Positions 22,721 through 34,155 of a stretch of DNA of 64,000 nucleotides are shown here, one piece after another. The translations under genes and the position numbers were made by a program. Source of the stretch: Pantoea sp. Mb-10. Lineage in GTDB: Bacteria > Pseudomonadota > Gammaproteobacteria > Enterobacterales > Enterobacteriaceae. Position 1 is the first letter of the stretch. Each line of letters starts with the position of its first letter. Location of the stretch: assembly GCF_021272205.1 (NCBI RefSeq), contig NZ_JAJSDX010000004.1, positions 248,001-312,000 on the forward strand. Direction: 5' to 3'. The notes below the pieces were generated by a model that did not search any database, was not told where the DNA came from, and saw nothing but the letters and a program-made list of their open reading frames with translations.

Positions 22721-24055
22721 ATGAGTAATCGTAAATATTTTGGCACTGATGGCATTCGCGGCAAAGTCGGTGAAGCACCGATAACGCCCGACTTTGTGCT
22801 AAAGCTGGGTTTTGCGGCAGGTAAAGTTCTGGCGCGCTCGGGTTCAAAAAAGGTCGTGATTGGCAAAGACACGCGCATTTCCGGCTATATGCTTGAATCG
22901 GCGCTGGAAGCCGGGCTTGCCGCCGCAGGGCTCTCCGCAGCCTTTACTGGCCCCATGCCAACCCCAGCTATCGCTTACCTTACGCGCACTTTCCGCGCTG
23001 AGGCGGGCATTGTAATTTCTGCTTCGCATAATCCGTTCGACGATAATGGCATTAAATTCTTTTCAGCCGAAGGCACGAAACTGCCGGATGAAGTCGAAGA
23101 AGCGATAGAGCGCGAACTCGAAAAGCCGCTCACCTGCGTTGAATCCGCCGAGCTGGGCCGTGCGAGTCGTATCGTCGATGCAGCGGGGCGCTATATTGAG
23201 TTTTGCAAAGGCACCTTTCCCAGTGAACTCAGCCTCAACGGGCTGAAAATTGTTGTGGATTGTGCCAACGGCGCGACGTACCACATTGCGCCTAACGTAC
23301 TGCGCGAGCTGGGGGCGAAAGTGGTGGCGATCGGCATTCAACCTGATGGCATGAACATCAATAAAGAGTGTGGCGCAACCGACTTACGCCAGCTGCAGCA
23401 GCGGGTGCTGGATGAGAAAGCGGATATCGGCTTGGCCTACGACGGTGACGGCGACCGCATCATGATGGTGGATCATCTTGGCCACAAAGTGGACGGGGAC
23501 CAGATTCTTTACATCATTGCACGCGAGGCGTTGCGTCAGGGTCAGCTACGCGGCGGGGTGGTCGGCACGTTAATGAGCAACATGGGACTGGAACTGGCGC
23601 TTAAACAGCTTGGGATCCCCTTTACGCGCGCCAAAGTCGGCGACCGCTATGTCCTGGAAAAAATGCAGGAGAAAGGGTGGCGATTAGGGGCGGAAAACTC
23701 CGGCCACGTTATTCTTTTGGATAAAATCAGCACCGGTGATGGCATTGTGGCAAGTTTGCAAGTGCTTACTGCGATGGCGCGCAATCACATGAGCCTGCAC
23801 GATCTTTGCAGCGGCATGAAAATGCTGCCGCAGGTGCTGGTCAATGTGCGCTTTAGCGGCAGTCACGATCCCTTGGAAGACAGCAGCGTGAAAGCCGTCA
23901 GTGCGGAGGTTGAAAAAACGTTGGCGGGGCGTGGGCGCGTGCTGCTGCGTAAATCCGGCACTGAACCGCTTATCCGCGTGATGGTTGAAGGGGAAGACGA
24001 GGCGCAGGTTAACGAGCTGGCGCACAAAATTGCGGACGCAGTCCAGGCAGTATAA
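22721..24055 (+). CDS. glmM: Phosphoglucosamine mutase GlmM
   Basis: Converts glucosamine-6-phosphate to glucosamine-1-phosphate for UDP-GlcNAc, the shared precursor of peptidoglycan and lipid A. The start [14 protein letters not shown] gives 444 aa (E. coli 445). The phosphoserine active site is in [14 protein letters not shown] (about residue 102), the metal loop is DGDGDR, and the phosphate-binding loop is [12 protein letters not shown] near the C-terminus. It is coupled to folP. Confidence 0.98.
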   Translation: MSNRKYFGTDGIRGKVGEAPITPDFVLKLGFAAGKVLARSGSKKVVIGKDTRISGYMLESALEAGLAAAGLSAAFTGPMPTPAIAYLTRTFRAEAGIVISASHNPFDDNGIKFFSAEGTKLPDEVEEAIERELEKPLTCVESAELGRASRIVDAAGRYIEFCKGTFPSELSLNGLKIVVDCANGATYHIAPNVLRELGAKVVAIGIQPDGMNINKECGATDLRQLQQRVLDEKADIGLAYDGDGDRIMMVDHLGHKVDGDQILYIIAREALRQGQLRGGVVGTLMSNMGLELALKQLGIPFTRAKVGDRYVLEKMQEKGWRLGAENSGHVILLDKISTGDGIVASLQVLTAMARNHMSLHDLCSGMKMLPQVLVNVRFSGSHDPLEDSSVKAVSAEVEKTLAGRGRVLLRKSGTEPLIRVMVEGEDEAQVNELAHKIADAVQAV

Positions 24056-24062
24056 GTGGCCG

Positions 24063-24094
24063 ACAGGCGGAGAGAATTTTTGCTTTCCGCCTGT
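24063..24094 (+). terminator. Hairpin after glmM
   Basis: Perfect 9-bp stem ACAGGCGGA / TCCGCCTGT around a T-rich loop. There is no clear T-run after it, so it may be a 3' stabilising or weak termination hairpin. Confidence 0.45.
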
Positions 24095-24271
24095 AAAATC
24101 ACCATGATGGCGTTTTTTTCTTCAATCAGAAAAGTTAGTGAAAATTGGGCTTGCAGAGGTATGCACCTTTGGTTAGTATTCACACCCGCTTCTGATGGGT
24201 GATGACGAGACTGCCCATCTCTATTGGTTGAAGCTTAACTGTGCGGTAACGCGCAAGGAAACAGGTTGATT

Positions 24272-24607
24272 ATGTACGAAGCTCTGTTAGTTATTTTCCT
24301 TATTGTCGCAATCGCCCTTATTGGGATGGTTATGCTGCAGCAAGGTAAAGGCGCTGATATGGGAGCATCATTCGGTGCAGGCGCTTCTGGTACGCTGTTT
24401 GGTTCTAACGGGTCAGGTAACTTCATGACACGTATGACCGCGGTACTGGCTACGCTGTTCTTCGTTATCAGTCTGATTCTGGGCAACCTGAACAGTAACA
24501 AGACTTCCAAAGGAAGCGAGTGGGAAAACCTCACTGCGCCGGCTCAGTCTGAAAAACAGACGCAGCCTGCCAAACCGGCTACGCCGGGCAATGATATCCC
24601 GCAGTAA
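24272..24607 (+). CDS. secG: Protein translocase subunit SecG
   Basis: Small inner-membrane component of the SecYEG channel that helps the SecA cycle. The ATG start MYEALLVIFLIV gives 111 aa; an in-frame TTG two codons earlier is less likely. Two membrane segments (about 3-22 and 53-73) flank the conserved QQGKGADMGASFGAGASGT loop. The C-terminus is Pro/Gln-rich. The tRNA-Leu gene follows, as in E. coli. Confidence 0.97.
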   Translation: MYEALLVIFLIVAIALIGMVMLQQGKGADMGASFGAGASGTLFGSNGSGNFMTRMTAVLATLFFVISLILGNLNSNKTSKGSEWENLTAPAQSEKQTQPAKPATPGNDIPQ

Positions 24608-24653
24608 GTTCGTCAGCGCTTAAGCGGCGTAACAGCGTCGCAGTCAGTGATGT

Positions 24654-24740
24654 ACCGAGGTGGTGAAATTGGTAGACACGCTACCTTGAGGTGGTAGTGC
24701 TCGAAAGGGCTTACGGGTTCAAGTCCCGTCCTCGGTACCA
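24654..24740 (+). tRNA. leuU: tRNA-Leu (GAG anticodon)
   Basis: An 87-base class-II tRNA. The acceptor strands ACCGAGG / CCTCGGT pair fully, with encoded CCA at the 3' end. The anticodon stem-loop is CTACC-TTGAGGT-GGTAG, giving anticodon GAG (reads CUC/CUU). A long variable arm and the T-loop GGTTCAAGTCC are present. The position after secG matches leuU in E. coli. Confidence 0.96.
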
Positions 24741-24799
24741 AATCTCAGTATCACTTGCTTTTTAGGCAAGTTCGGCGTAATATTCGCCACGTTTTCGGA

Positions 24800-24876
<77 letters not shown>

Positions 24877-25001
24877 CTTTCCCTTAGAGTTCTTTTTCAA
24901 ATATACTGCATGCATCGACGGATGCTTTTTTCAGTGAGTTTTGAAAAAAATTCTTTGGATTGTGCGCCGAAGCCGCTATGCGGCATACAGGGTCCAGTCA
25001 C

Positions 25002-25029
25002 AAAAAGCCCCGAATTTTCGGGGTTTTTT
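25002..25029 (+). terminator. Terminator/attenuator between metY and rimP
   Basis: CCCCGAA-TT-TTCGGGG stem flanked by A-run and T-run. In E. coli the metY-nusA operon also has partial terminators here that set how much transcription reaches rimP-nusA-infB. Confidence 0.85.
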
Positions 25030-25051
25030 GTTATCAGGAAATCGCAATACT

Positions 25052-25071
25052 GGGCTTTAGGCCCTTTTTTT
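25052..25071 (+). terminator. Second, weaker terminator before rimP
   Basis: Short stem GGGC / GCCC followed by seven T, about 20 bp after the stronger hairpin and just before the rimP ribosome-binding site. Confidence 0.5.
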
Positions 25072-25088
25072 ATGTCTTGGGGGTGGGC

Positions 25089-25541
25089 TTGTCCACATTA
25101 GAGCAAAAATTGACAGAGTTGATCTCTGCACCGGTAGAAGCGCTTGGCTACGAATTGGTCGGTATTGAATTCGTTCGTGGTCGCACATCAACGTTGCGCA
25201 TCTATATTGATAGTGAAGAGGGTATCAATGTTGATGATTGCGCCGATGTCAGCCACCAGGTTAGCGCTGTAATGGATGTGGAAGATCCGATTACAGTGGC
25301 TTACAACCTTGAAGTTTCCTCACCAGGCCTCGATCGACCGCTGTTCACCGCCGAGCATTACGCTCGCTTCGTGGGTGAAGAAGTTAGTGTGGTACTGCGC
25401 ATGGCCGTTCAAAACCGCCGCAAATGGCAGGGCATCATCAAATCTGTGGAAGGTGAGATGATCACGGTGACCGTTGAGGGTAACGACGAAGTGTTCGCAC
25501 TGAGCAACATTCAGAAAGCGAACCTGGTCCCCCACTTTTAA
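25089..25541 (+). CDS. rimP: Ribosome maturation factor RimP
   Basis: Needed for 30S subunit maturation. I chose the TTG start ([12 protein letters not shown], 150 aa, the E. coli length), with a G-rich Shine-Dalgarno GGGGG about 5 bases upstream; a GTG two codons earlier is possible. Longer upstream readings run through the terminator and are not credible. The domain is alpha/beta with [20 protein letters not shown], followed by a C-terminal SH3-like barrel ending NLVPHF. It is followed by nusA 24 bp later. Confidence 0.95.
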   Translation: MSTLEQKLTELISAPVEALGYELVGIEFVRGRTSTLRIYIDSEEGINVDDCADVSHQVSAVMDVEDPITVAYNLEVSSPGLDRPLFTAEHYARFVGEEVSVVLRMAVQNRRKWQGIIKSVEGEMITVTVEGNDEVFALSNIQKANLVPHF

Positions 25542-25565
25542 AAGTCCGGATTGAGGCTAACCAGG

Positions 25566-27053
25566 ATGAATAAAGAGATCTTAGCTGTTGTAGAAGCCGT
25601 TTCTAACGAAAAAGCCCTGCCGCGTGAGAAAATCTTCGAAGCGCTGGAGAGCGCTTTGGCCACTGCGACCAAGAAGAAGTACGAACAGGAAATTGACGTA
25701 CGCGTCAGTATCGATCGCCGTAGCGGTGATTTCGATACGTTCCGTCGCTGGGTGATTGTCGATGAAGTCACACAGCCGACGCGCGAGATCACGCTGGACG
25801 CCGCACGTTTCGAAGATGAAACGCTCAATCTGGGCGATTACGTTGAAGATCAGATCGAATCGGTCACCTTTGACCGCATCACCACCCAAACCGCGAAGCA
25901 GGTTATCGTGCAGAAAGTACGTGAAGCTGAGCGTGCGATGGTGGTCGATCAGTTCCGCGAGCAAGAAGGTGAGATCATCACCGGCGTGGTTAAAAAAGTG
26001 AATCGCGACAATATCACGCTTGATTTAGGCAACAATGCTGAAGCCGTCATTGTGCGTGAAGATATGCTGCCGCGTGAAAACTTCCGTCCGGGCGACCGCA
26101 TTCGCGGCGTGCTGTACGCCGTGCGTCCAGAAGCGCGTGGCGCGCAACTGTTTGTCACGCGCTCTAAACCAGAAATGCTGATCGAACTGTTCCGCATTGA
26201 GGTGCCAGAAATTGGCGAAGAAGTGATTGAGATCAAAGCTGCTGCACGCGATCCGGGTTCACGCGCTAAAATCGCGGTGAAAACCAACGATAAGCGTATC
26301 GATCCAGTGGGTGCCTGCGTCGGCATGCGTGGTGCACGCGTTCAGGCCGTTTCCAGTGAGCTGGGCGGTGAGCGTATCGATATTGTGCTGTGGGATGATA
26401 ACCCTGCGCAGTTTGTTATTAACGCCATGGCGCCTGCCGATGTGGCGTCAATTGTGGTGGATGAAGACAACCACACCATGGATATCGCCGTTGAAGCCGG
26501 AAACCTGGCACAGGCGATCGGCCGTAATGGCCAAAACGTGCGTCTGGCTTCCCAGCTAAGTGGTTGGGAGCTTAACGTGATGACTGTCGATGATCTGCAG
26601 GCGAAGCATCAGGCTGAAGCGCATGCAGCAATCGATATGTTCACTAAACATCTCGATATCGACGAAGAGTTCGCCACCGTTCTGGTGGAAGAGGGCTTCT
26701 CTTCGCTTGAAGAGTTGGCATATGTGCCAATCAACGAGCTGCTGGAAATCGACGGCCTCGATGAAGAGACGATCGAAGCCCTGCGTGAACGAGCAAAAAA
26801 TGCGTTAACCACCCTGGCATTAGCGAAAGAAGAGAGCCTTGGTAATCAGGAGCCCGCAGAGGACCTGTTGAATCTCGAAGGCTTGGATCGTGCGCTGGCA
26901 TATCGCCTGGCGTCTCGAGGCGTTTGTACGCTGGAAGATCTCGCTGAGCAAGGTGTTGACGATCTGACAGATATTGAAGGGCTGGATGATGAGAAAGCCG
27001 GTGCGCTGATTATGGCTGCACGTAATATCTGCTGGTTCGGCGATGACGCGTAA
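25566..27053 (+). CDS. nusA: Transcription termination/antitermination factor NusA
   Basis: RNA-polymerase-binding factor that promotes pausing, termination, and with other Nus proteins antitermination of rRNA. The start [17 protein letters not shown] gives 495 aa, as in E. coli. The order is N-terminal RNAP-binding domain (1-125), S1 domain (135-200), two KH domains (about 230-350, with [15 protein letters not shown] and [12 protein letters not shown]) and two acidic repeats (about 360-495) for alpha-CTD and N binding. Confidence 0.98.
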   Translation: MNKEILAVVEAVSNEKALPREKIFEALESALATATKKKYEQEIDVRVSIDRRSGDFDTFRRWVIVDEVTQPTREITLDAARFEDETLNLGDYVEDQIESVTFDRITTQTAKQVIVQKVREAERAMVVDQFREQEGEIITGVVKKVNRDNITLDLGNNAEAVIVREDMLPRENFRPGDRIRGVLYAVRPEARGAQLFVTRSKPEMLIELFRIEVPEIGEEVIEIKAAARDPGSRAKIAVKTNDKRIDPVGACVGMRGARVQAVSSELGGERIDIVLWDDNPAQFVINAMAPADVASIVVDEDNHTMDIAVEAGNLAQAIGRNGQNVRLASQLSGWELNVMTVDDLQAKHQAEAHAAIDMFTKHLDIDEEFATVLVEEGFSSLEELAYVPINELLEIDGLDEETIEALRERAKNALTTLALAKEESLGNQEPAEDLLNLEGLDRALAYRLASRGVCTLEDLAEQGVDDLTDIEGLDDEKAGALIMAARNICWFGDDA

Positions 27054-27070
27054 TAACAGGAAGGAACAGC

Positions 27071-29761
27071 ATGACAGATGTAACCGTAAAATCGCTGGCC
27101 GCCGAAATTCAGACTCCGGTCGATCGTCTGGTACAGCAATTTGCTGACGCCGGTATCCGCAAATCTGAAAACGACGCGGTATCCCAGCAAGAAAAAGAGA
27201 CATTACTGTCCCACCTGAATCGTGAACACGGTCAGACCGGTTCGGGTAAACTGACACTGCAGCGCAAAACGCGCAGCACCTTGAATATTCCAGGCACCGG
27301 GGGTAAAAGTAAATCGGTGCAAATCGAAGTCCGCAAAAAACGCACATACGTGAAAGGTGACGCTGATTCTGAGCAAGCTCAGACAGAAGCGGAAGCTGAG
27401 GCGCAGCGTGAAGCGGAAGAGCAGGCGCGTCGCGAGGCGGAAGATCAAGCCCGTCGCGAAGCTGAACAAAAAGCGCAACGTGAAGCCGAAGAGAAAGCCA
27501 AGCGCGAAGCCGCTGAAAAGGCTAAGCGTGAAGCAGCGGAAAAAGATAAAGTGACAAATCAACCTACCGACGAAGTAACCAAGGCTGCGCAATCTGACAA
27601 AGCCCGTCGTGAAGCCGAAGCAGCAGAACTGAAGCGTAAAGCCGAAGAAGAAGCGCGCCGTAAGCTTGAAGAAGACGCTCGCCGTGTTGCGGAAGAAGCT
27701 CGCCGTCTTGCTGAAGAAAAATCAGCTGAATGGGAAAAACCCGAAGAAGAAGACAAGGGCGACTATCACGTCACCACGTCTACGCACGCTCGCCAGGCTG
27801 AAGACGAGAACGATCGTCAGGTCGAAGGCGGACGTGGACGCGCGCGTACCACCAAAGCAGCGCGTCCAGCGAAGAAAGGCAATAAGCATTCAGAAGCGAA
27901 AACCGATCGCGAAGAAGCGCGTGCGCAGTTCCGCGGCGGCAAAGGTGGTAAACACCGTAAGCCGAGCACACTGCAGCAGGGCTTCAACAAACCTGCTCAA
28001 GCCGTTAACCGTGACGTCATTATTGGCGAAACCATTACCGTTGCCGAACTGGCAAACAAAATGGCGGTAAAAGGCTCGCTGGTTATCAAAGCGATGATGA
28101 AAATGGGCGCCATGGCGACCATTAACCAGGTTATTGACCAGGAAACTGCCCAGCTGGTTGCGGAAGAGATGGGTCACAAAGTGATCCTGCGCCGTGAGAA
28201 CGAGCTGGAAGAAGCGGTAATGGTCGATCGCGATACCGATGCTGCGCAAGAAGCACGTGCGCCAGTGGTAACCATCATGGGTCACGTTGACCACGGTAAA
28301 ACGTCACTGCTGGATTATATCCGCTCGACGAAAGTCGCTTCGGGCGAAGCCGGCGGTATTACGCAGCACATCGGTGCTTATCACGTCGAAACCGACAACG
28401 GTATGATCACCTTCCTGGATACCCCGGGCCACGCCGCGTTTACCGCGATGCGTGCGCGTGGTGCACAGGCGACAGACATCGTTATTCTGGTCGTGGCTGC
28501 TGACGACGGCGTGATGCCTCAGACTATCGAAGCGATCCAGCATGCGAAAGCTGCAGGTGTGCCGGTTGTGGTTGCCGTGAACAAAATCGATAAGCCAGAA
28601 GCGGATGCCGATCGCGTTAAAAATGAACTCACTCAGTACGGTATCATTCCGGAAGAGTGGGGCGGCGAGAACATGTTCGTTAGCGTCTCTGCAAAAGCCG
28701 GTACCGGTATCGACGATCTGCTGAATGCGATTCTGCTGCAGGCGGAAGTGCTGGAGCTGACGGCGATTCGTGAAGGTATGGCAAGCGGCGTCGTGATCGA
28801 ATCCTTCCTCGACAAAGGTCGTGGTCCAGTTGCCACCGTGCTGGTACGTGAAGGTACGCTGAACAAAGGCGATATCGTGCTGTGCGGCTTTGAATACGGC
28901 CGCGTGCGTGCAATGCGTGACGAACTGGGTCGCGAAGTTCAGGAAGCGGGTCCATCCATTCCGGTGGAAATCCTCGGTCTGTCCGGCGTACCGGCAGCGG
29001 GTGATGAAGCGACCGTGGTGCGTGACGAGAAGAAAGCCCGTGAAGTTGCGCTGTATCGTCAGGGTAAATTCCGCGAAGTGAAACTGGCGCGTCAGCAGAA
29101 GTCGAAGCTGGAGAACATGTTTGCCAACATGACCGAAGGCGAAGTGTCCGAGCTTAATATCGTGCTGAAGTCCGACGTACAGGGTTCTGTGGAAGCGATC
29201 TCCGACTCGCTGCTGAAGCTCTCCACCGACGAAGTGAAGGTGAAGATCATCGGTTCTGGCGTGGGCGGGATTACCGAAACCGACGCGACGCTGGCTGCGG
29301 CTTCTAACGCCATCATCCTTGGCTTCAACGTACGTGCGGATGCTTCTGCACGCCGCGTCATCGATGCTGAAAACGTTGACCTGCGCTACTACTCCGTCAT
29401 CTATAATCTGATCGACGAAGTTAAAGCAGCAATGAGCGGGATGCTGGCACCGGAGTTCAAACAGCAGATCATTGGTCTGGCCGAAGTCCGTGATGTGTTC
29501 AAATCACCGAAGTTTGGCGCGATCGCTGGCTGTATGGTGACGGAAGGCAACATCAAGCGTCACAACCCAATCCGCGTACTGCGCGACAACGTGGTTATCT
29601 ATGAAGGCGAGCTGGAATCTCTGCGTCGCTTTAAAGATGACGTTAACGAAGTGCGTAACGGTATGGAATGTGGTATCGGCGTGAAGAACTACAACGACGT
29701 TCGCGTTGGCGACATGATCGAAGTGTTCGAAGTTATTGAAATTAAACGCACCATCGAGTGA
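27071..29761 (+). CDS. infB: Translation initiation factor IF-2
   Basis: GTPase that brings initiator tRNA to the 30S subunit and promotes subunit joining. It has 896 aa (E. coli 890). An N-terminal IF2N domain is followed by a long highly charged helix (about residues 100-220) built from repeated Glu-Ala-Arg-rich units such as [13 protein letters not shown] basic linker follows, then the G domain with GHVDHGKT (near 400), DTPGH and NKIDK, and domains II-IV. The initiator tRNA metY lies at the head of the same operon. Confidence 0.98.
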   Translation: MTDVTVKSLAAEIQTPVDRLVQQFADAGIRKSENDAVSQQEKETLLSHLNREHGQTGSGKLTLQRKTRSTLNIPGTGGKSKSVQIEVRKKRTYVKGDADSEQAQTEAEAEAQREAEEQARREAEDQARREAEQKAQREAEEKAKREAAEKAKREAAEKDKVTNQPTDEVTKAAQSDKARREAEAAELKRKAEEEARRKLEEDARRVAEEARRLAEEKSAEWEKPEEEDKGDYHVTTSTHARQAEDENDRQVEGGRGRARTTKAARPAKKGNKHSEAKTDREEARAQFRGGKGGKHRKPSTLQQGFNKPAQAVNRDVIIGETITVAELANKMAVKGSLVIKAMMKMGAMATINQVIDQETAQLVAEEMGHKVILRRENELEEAVMVDRDTDAAQEARAPVVTIMGHVDHGKTSLLDYIRSTKVASGEAGGITQHIGAYHVETDNGMITFLDTPGHAAFTAMRARGAQATDIVILVVAADDGVMPQTIEAIQHAKAAGVPVVVAVNKIDKPEADADRVKNELTQYGIIPEEWGGENMFVSVSAKAGTGIDDLLNAILLQAEVLELTAIREGMASGVVIESFLDKGRGPVATVLVREGTLNKGDIVLCGFEYGRVRAMRDELGREVQEAGPSIPVEILGLSGVPAAGDEATVVRDEKKAREVALYRQGKFREVKLARQQKSKLENMFANMTEGEVSELNIVLKSDVQGSVEAISDSLLKLSTDEVKVKIIGSGVGGITETDATLAAASNAIILGFNVRADASARRVIDAENVDLRYYSVIYNLIDEVKAAMSGMLAPEFKQQIIGLAEVRDVFKSPKFGAIAGCMVTEGNIKRHNPIRVLRDNVVIYEGELESLRRFKDDVNEVRNGMECGIGVKNYNDVRVGDMIEVFEVIEIKRTIE

Positions 29762-29826
29762 TCATCATCTGATGTGTTGCAATTTGGGAGGCCACTGGCC
29801 TCCCGAATTATTTGGGAGAAAGCATA

Positions 29827-30234
29827 ATGGCAAAAGAATTTGGCCGCCCACAGCGCGTAGCGCAGGAGCTACAAAAAGAGATTGCTATCATCCTGCAGCG
29901 CGAAATCAAAGATCCGCGCTTGGGCATGATGGTGACAGTATCGGGCGTCGAAGTTTCACGCGACCTGGCTTACGCCAAAGTGTTCGTGACCTTCCTGAAC
30001 GATCAGGATGAAGAAGCCGTTAAAAACGGCCTCAAAGCCCTGAAAGAAGCGTCAGGCTATATCCGCATCCTGCTGGGTAAAGCAATGCGTCTGCGTATCG
30101 TGCCGGACCTGACGTTCTTCTATGACAATTCCCTTATTGAAGGCATGCGCATGTCGAATCTGGTCAGCAACGTGATTCGCAATGATGCCGAGCGTCGCGG
30201 TGATGACCCGGCGGAAGACGACAAGGAGGACTGA
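29827..30234 (+). CDS. rbfA: Ribosome-binding factor A
   Basis: Late 30S maturation factor and cold-shock protein that binds near helix 1 of 16S rRNA. The start [16 protein letters not shown] gives 135 aa; an upstream in-frame codon adds five non-family residues. The KH-like fold holds [19 protein letters not shown] and [14 protein letters not shown]. The stop overlaps the truB start (TGATG). Confidence 0.97.
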   Translation: MAKEFGRPQRVAQELQKEIAIILQREIKDPRLGMMVTVSGVEVSRDLAYAKVFVTFLNDQDEEAVKNGLKALKEASGYIRILLGKAMRLRIVPDLTFFYDNSLIEGMRMSNLVSNVIRNDAERRGDDPAEDDKED

Positions 30235-31178
30235 TGAGTCGTCCTCGTCGTCGCGGTCGCGACGTCCACGGTGTGTTCCTGCTGGATAAGCAGCAGGGAG
30301 CCTCCTCCAACGATGTGCTGCAAAAAGTTAAGCGCCTTTTCAACGCCAACAAAGCGGGCCACACCGGCGCACTGGATCCTCTGGCGACCGGCATGTTGCC
30401 TATCTGCCTCGGTGAAGCCACGAAATTCTCGCAATTTTTGCTTGATGCCGACAAACGCTATCGCGTCATTGCCCGGCTCGGAGAGCGTACCGATACTTCG
30501 GATGCGGATGGCAATGTTATCGAGACGCGGCCCGTCACCTTTACCCAAGCGATGCTGGATGAGGCGCTGGCGCAGTTCCGTGGCGACATCATGCAGGTGC
30601 CGACCATGTTCTCCGCGCTGAAATATCAGGGACGTAAACTGTACGAATATGCGCGTGAAGGCATTACCGTCCCGCGTGAAGCCCGACCGGTGACGGTGTA
30701 TGAATTACAGTTTATTCGCTGGGAAGGTAATGAGCTGGAACTGGAAATTCACGTTTCCAAAGGCACCTACATTCGTACCATTATTGATGATTTAGGCGAA
30801 AAACTCGGCTGCGGAGCGCACGTTATCATGCTGCGCCGCTTGCAGGTGGCTCGCTATCCCGTTGCGCGCATGCTGACGCTTGAGCAGCTGCATACCCTCG
30901 CTGCGGAAGCTAATGCTACAGAGACGGCCGATTACGCGGCGCTCGATGCCCTGCTTCTGCCGATGGACAGCCCGGCAGAGGCCTTCCCTGTCGTCAATCT
31001 GTTGCCTGCGGTGGCAGCCTATTTCAAACAGGGCATGCCGGTACAGGTGGCGAACGCGCCAGAAAATGGGTTGGTGCGCGTGACCGAAGGAGAAGCGCAT
31101 AAATTTATCGGCATGGCGGAAATTGCCACTGATGGGCGCGTGGCACCGCGTCGTTTGGTGGTGGAGTTTCCCGTCTGA
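30234..31178 (+). CDS. truB: tRNA pseudouridine-55 synthase TruB
   Basis: Makes the universal pseudouridine-55 in the T-loop of tRNAs and acts as a tRNA chaperone. It has 314 aa, as in E. coli. The catalytic aspartate is Asp48 in [15 protein letters not shown]. The motifs [19 protein letters not shown] and [17 protein letters not shown] are present, and a PUA-like C-terminal domain closes the protein. It is translationally coupled to rbfA. Confidence 0.98.
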   Translation: MSRPRRRGRDVHGVFLLDKQQGASSNDVLQKVKRLFNANKAGHTGALDPLATGMLPICLGEATKFSQFLLDADKRYRVIARLGERTDTSDADGNVIETRPVTFTQAMLDEALAQFRGDIMQVPTMFSALKYQGRKLYEYAREGITVPREARPVTVYELQFIRWEGNELELEIHVSKGTYIRTIIDDLGEKLGCGAHVIMLRRLQVARYPVARMLTLEQLHTLAAEANATETADYAALDALLLPMDSPAEAFPVVNLLPAVAAYFKQGMPVQVANAPENGLVRVTEGEAHKFIGMAEIATDGRVAPRRLVVEFPV

Positions 31179-31209
31179 CGTAAAAGCACCACTCTCTGTT
31201 ACGGCGCGT

Positions 31210-31238
31210 TTGCGTTGCTTTCAGGCGAAGAGTAGAAT
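31210..31238 (+). promoter_or_regulatory. Probable rpsO promoter
   Basis: -35 TTGCGT and -10 TAGAAT are separated by 17 bp, about 70 bp before rpsO. It leaves a leader long enough for the S15 autoregulatory pseudoknot known in E. coli. Confidence 0.6.
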
Positions 31239-31310
31239 AGTGCGGCTTTAAAAGCGGGCTGCTGAATTAGAGATCGGCACCCATACATTCATTTTATATT
31301 GGAGTTTATT

Positions 31311-31580
31311 ATGTCTCTAAGCGTAGAAGCTAAAGCAGAGATCGTTGCTAAATACGGTCGTGGTGCTAACGACAGCGGTTCAACTGAAGTTCAGGTTGCT
31401 CTGCTGACTGCTCAGATCAATCACCTGCAGGGTCACTTCTCTGAGCACAAAAAAGATCACCACAGCCGTCGCGGTCTGCTGCGCATGGTATCTCAGCGTC
31501 GTAAGCTGCTGGACTACCTGAAGCGTAAAGACGTTGCGCGCTACACCAGCCTGATCGAAAGCCTGGGTCTGCGTCGCTAA
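31311..31580 (+). CDS. rpsO: 30S ribosomal protein S15
   Basis: Primary-binding small-subunit protein that organises the central domain of 16S rRNA (89 aa). The start [16 protein letters not shown] follows GGAG closely. The core [20 protein letters not shown] and [19 protein letters not shown] is near-invariant. S15 represses its own mRNA in E. coli. A terminator and then pnp follow. Confidence 0.99.
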   Translation: MSLSVEAKAEIVAKYGRGANDSGSTEVQVALLTAQINHLQGHFSEHKKDHHSRRGLLRMVSQRRKLLDYLKRKDVARYTSLIESLGLRR

Positions 31581-31662
31581 GTCTGAAGAATCTGATCAAG
31601 GATGTAGCGCAGGCATTATGCAAAAAACTGCGTCTGACGATCAGATTTGTGCGAGTTTCGCG

Positions 31663-31690
31663 AAAAGGGGGCCTTTACGGCCCCTTTTTT
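31663..31690 (+). terminator. Rho-independent terminator after rpsO
   Basis: GGGGCC-TTTAC-GGCCCC stem with A-run before and TTTTTT after. It separates rpsO from the pnp promoter region. Confidence 0.88.
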
Positions 31691-31762
31691 CGAGCAATGC
31701 GCAGCAATCCGGACCAAACTCATGTATTGTTGCTATGAATGATCTCTGTTTGCAGAGGTTCG

Positions 31763-31817
31763 CGCGGCTAATGAGAGGCTTTACCGCAAAGACGGTTAAA
31801 GGTTGTCATTAGTCGCG
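31763..31817 (+). promoter_or_regulatory. Double-stranded RNase III-type hairpin in the pnp leader
   Basis: The arms CGCGGCTAATGA (31763-31774) and TCATTAGTCGCG (31806-31817) form a 12-bp helix with one G-U pair. The inner segment extends it through CTTTACCG / CGGTTAAAG with one bulge. In E. coli, RNase III cleaves such a leader hairpin and PNPase then represses its own synthesis. The remaining 31691-31890 stretch holds only this leader. Confidence 0.72.
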
Positions 31818-31890
31818 AGGATGCAACGAGAGATCGGTAACCCCAGGCAGGCGAGATGACGCCCTGCCACGAAATTAAGGATTGTAAATT

Positions 31891-34026
31891 TTGCTGAACC
31901 CGATCGTACGCAAATTCCAATATGGTCAGCATACCGTCACGCTGGAAACCGGCATGATGGCGCGCCAGGCCACTGCCGCAGTTATGGTAAGCATGGATGA
32001 CACGGCCGTATTCGTGACCGTTGTTGGCCAGAAAAAAGCGAAGCCAGGCCAGGATTTCTTCCCGCTGACCGTTAACTATCAAGAACGTACCTACGCAGCA
32101 GGCCGTATCCCAGGCAGCTTCTTCCGTCGTGAAGGCCGCCCAAGCGAAGGCGAAACGCTGATTTCTCGTCTGATTGACCGTCCGGTACGTCCGCTGTTCC
32201 CAGAAGGTTTTGTTAACGAAGTTCAGGTCATCGCCACTGTGGTTTCCGTTAACCCGCAGGTTAACCCGGATATCGTGGCCATGATCGGTGCCTCAGCGGC
32301 GCTGTCACTGTCCGGCATGCCGTTCAATGGCCCAATCGGCGCGGCACGCGTGGGTTACATCAACGACCAGTATGTGCTGAACCCCACGGCGGACGAAGTC
32401 AAACAGTCTCGCCTTGATCTGGTGGTAGCCGGTACGCAGAATGCTGTCCTGATGGTAGAGTCCGAAGCGGATATCCTGACCGAAGATCAAATGCTGGGCG
32501 CGGTGGTATTCGGCCACGATCAGCAGCAGGTTGTTATTGAGAACATCAATTCTCTGGTGGCTGAAGCAGGCAAACCGCGCTGGGATTGGCAGCCAGAGCC
32601 CGCAAACGAAGCGCTGATTGCGCGCGTTGCTGCGCTGGCTGAAGCGGGCATCAGCGATGCGTACCGCATCACGGATAAGCAAGAGCGTTACACGCAGGTT
32701 GGCGCTGTGAAAGATGCCACCATTGCTGCGCTGCAGGCGGAAGACGAAACGCTGGACGCCAATGAAATCGCTGACATCGTTCACGATCTCGAGAAAAGCG
32801 TTGTGCGTAGCCGCATCATCCGTGGTGAGCCACGCATTGACGGGCGCGAAAAAGACATGGTTCGTGGGCTGGATGTGCGCACTGGCGTGCTGCCTCGTAC
32901 CCACGGTTCTGCGCTGTTCACCCGCGGTGAAACGCAGGCGCTGGTTGCGGCCACGCTGGGTACCGCACGTGATGCACAGAACCTGGATGAGCTGATGGGC
33001 GAGCGCACCGACAGTTTCCTGTTCCACTATAACTTCCCTCCGTACTCCGTGGGCGAAACCGGTATGGTTGGCTCACCGAAGCGTCGTGAAATCGGTCACG
33101 GTCGCCTGGCGAAGCGCGGTGTGATGGCGGTTATGCCTAAGCAAGACGCCTTCCCGTACACCGTGCGTGTGGTGTCAGAAATCACCGAATCTAACGGCTC
33201 ATCTTCAATGGCTTCCGTCTGTGGCGCTTCTCTGGCGCTGATGGATGCGGGCGTACCGATCAAAGCTGCCGTAGCCGGTATCGCGATGGGTCTGGTCAAA
33301 GAAGAAGAGAACTTTGTGGTTCTGTCTGACATTCTGGGCGACGAAGATCACCTCGGCGACATGGACTTCAAAGTAGCGGGAAGCCGCGACGGTATCACTG
33401 CGCTGCAGATGGATATCAAAATTGAAGGCATCACCCGTGAGATCATGCAGGTTGCGCTGAATCAGGCGAAAGGTGCGCGTTTGCACATCCTGAGCGTGAT
33501 GGAGCAGGCGATCAGCACGCCACGTCAGGAAATCTCTGAGTTTGCACCGCGCATTTACACCATCAAGATCAATTCTGACAAGATCAAAGATGTGATCGGT
33601 AAAGGCGGCTCGGTTATCCGTGCGCTGACGGAAGAGACCGGCACCACCATCGAAATCGAAGATGATGGTACCGTGAAAATCGCAGCGACAGACGGCCTGA
33701 AAGCCAAAGAAGCGATTCGCCGTATCGAAGAGATCACCGCTGAAATCGAAGTGGGCCGCGTCTACGCAGGTAAAGTCACGCGTATCGTTGATTTCGGTGC
33801 CTTTGTTGCTATCGGCGGCGGAAAAGAAGGTCTGGTGCACATTTCACAAATCGCGGATAAGCGCGTTGAGAAAGTGACGGACTATCTGCAGATGGGCCAG
33901 GAAGTACCTGTGAAGGTCATGGAAGTGGATCGTCAAGGCCGCGTCCGTCTGAGCATCAAAGAAGCGACAGAGCAGAAACCAGCAGAAGAAGCCGCTGCTG
34001 CAACGAATGCATCTGACGCCGAGTAA
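31891..34026 (+). CDS. pnp: Polyribonucleotide nucleotidyltransferase (PNPase)
   Basis: 3'-to-5' phosphorolytic exoribonuclease and degradosome subunit. It starts at TTG, as in E. coli ([16 protein letters not shown]), and has 711 aa, the same length. Two RNase PH domains (about 1-150 and 310-545) flank an alpha-helical domain. A KH domain (about 553-612, [17 protein letters not shown]) and an S1 domain (about 622-690, [20 protein letters not shown]) follow. The C-terminus is alanine/glutamate-rich. The leader hairpin suggests RNase III-dependent autoregulation. Confidence 0.98.
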   Translation: MLNPIVRKFQYGQHTVTLETGMMARQATAAVMVSMDDTAVFVTVVGQKKAKPGQDFFPLTVNYQERTYAAGRIPGSFFRREGRPSEGETLISRLIDRPVRPLFPEGFVNEVQVIATVVSVNPQVNPDIVAMIGASAALSLSGMPFNGPIGAARVGYINDQYVLNPTADEVKQSRLDLVVAGTQNAVLMVESEADILTEDQMLGAVVFGHDQQQVVIENINSLVAEAGKPRWDWQPEPANEALIARVAALAEAGISDAYRITDKQERYTQVGAVKDATIAALQAEDETLDANEIADIVHDLEKSVVRSRIIRGEPRIDGREKDMVRGLDVRTGVLPRTHGSALFTRGETQALVAATLGTARDAQNLDELMGERTDSFLFHYNFPPYSVGETGMVGSPKRREIGHGRLAKRGVMAVMPKQDAFPYTVRVVSEITESNGSSSMASVCGASLALMDAGVPIKAAVAGIAMGLVKEEENFVVLSDILGDEDHLGDMDFKVAGSRDGITALQMDIKIEGITREIMQVALNQAKGARLHILSVMEQAISTPRQEISEFAPRIYTIKINSDKIKDVIGKGGSVIRALTEETGTTIEIEDDGTVKIAATDGLKAKEAIRRIEEITAEIEVGRVYAGKVTRIVDFGAFVAIGGGKEGLVHISQIADKRVEKVTDYLQMGQEVPVKVMEVDRQGRVRLSIKEATEQKPAEEAAAATNASDAE

Positions 34027-34041
34027 GCGTTTACCGATTGG

Positions 34042-34066
34042 CCTCTCCCTGCTTTGCGGGGAGAGG
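34042..34066 (+). terminator. Hairpin after pnp
   Basis: CCTCTCCC pairs with GGGAGAGG around a short GC-closed loop, 15 bp after the pnp stop. No T-run follows, so it is more likely a 3'-end-protecting hairpin than a strong terminator. Confidence 0.5.
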
Positions 34067-34155
34067 TATATGGATCATCGCGAGGGCGGGAATCCTTGTG
34101 CACAGCAGGCGGATGACAGGATGGTTGTCCCAATGTTTGTATTCGGGAGTGGGAA

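Noticed and set aside
27360-27740. Repeated Glu-Ala-Arg codons in infB considered as a DNA repeat array
   Set aside because: The repetition is at protein level in the known charged helical region of IF-2, with irregular nucleotide units.
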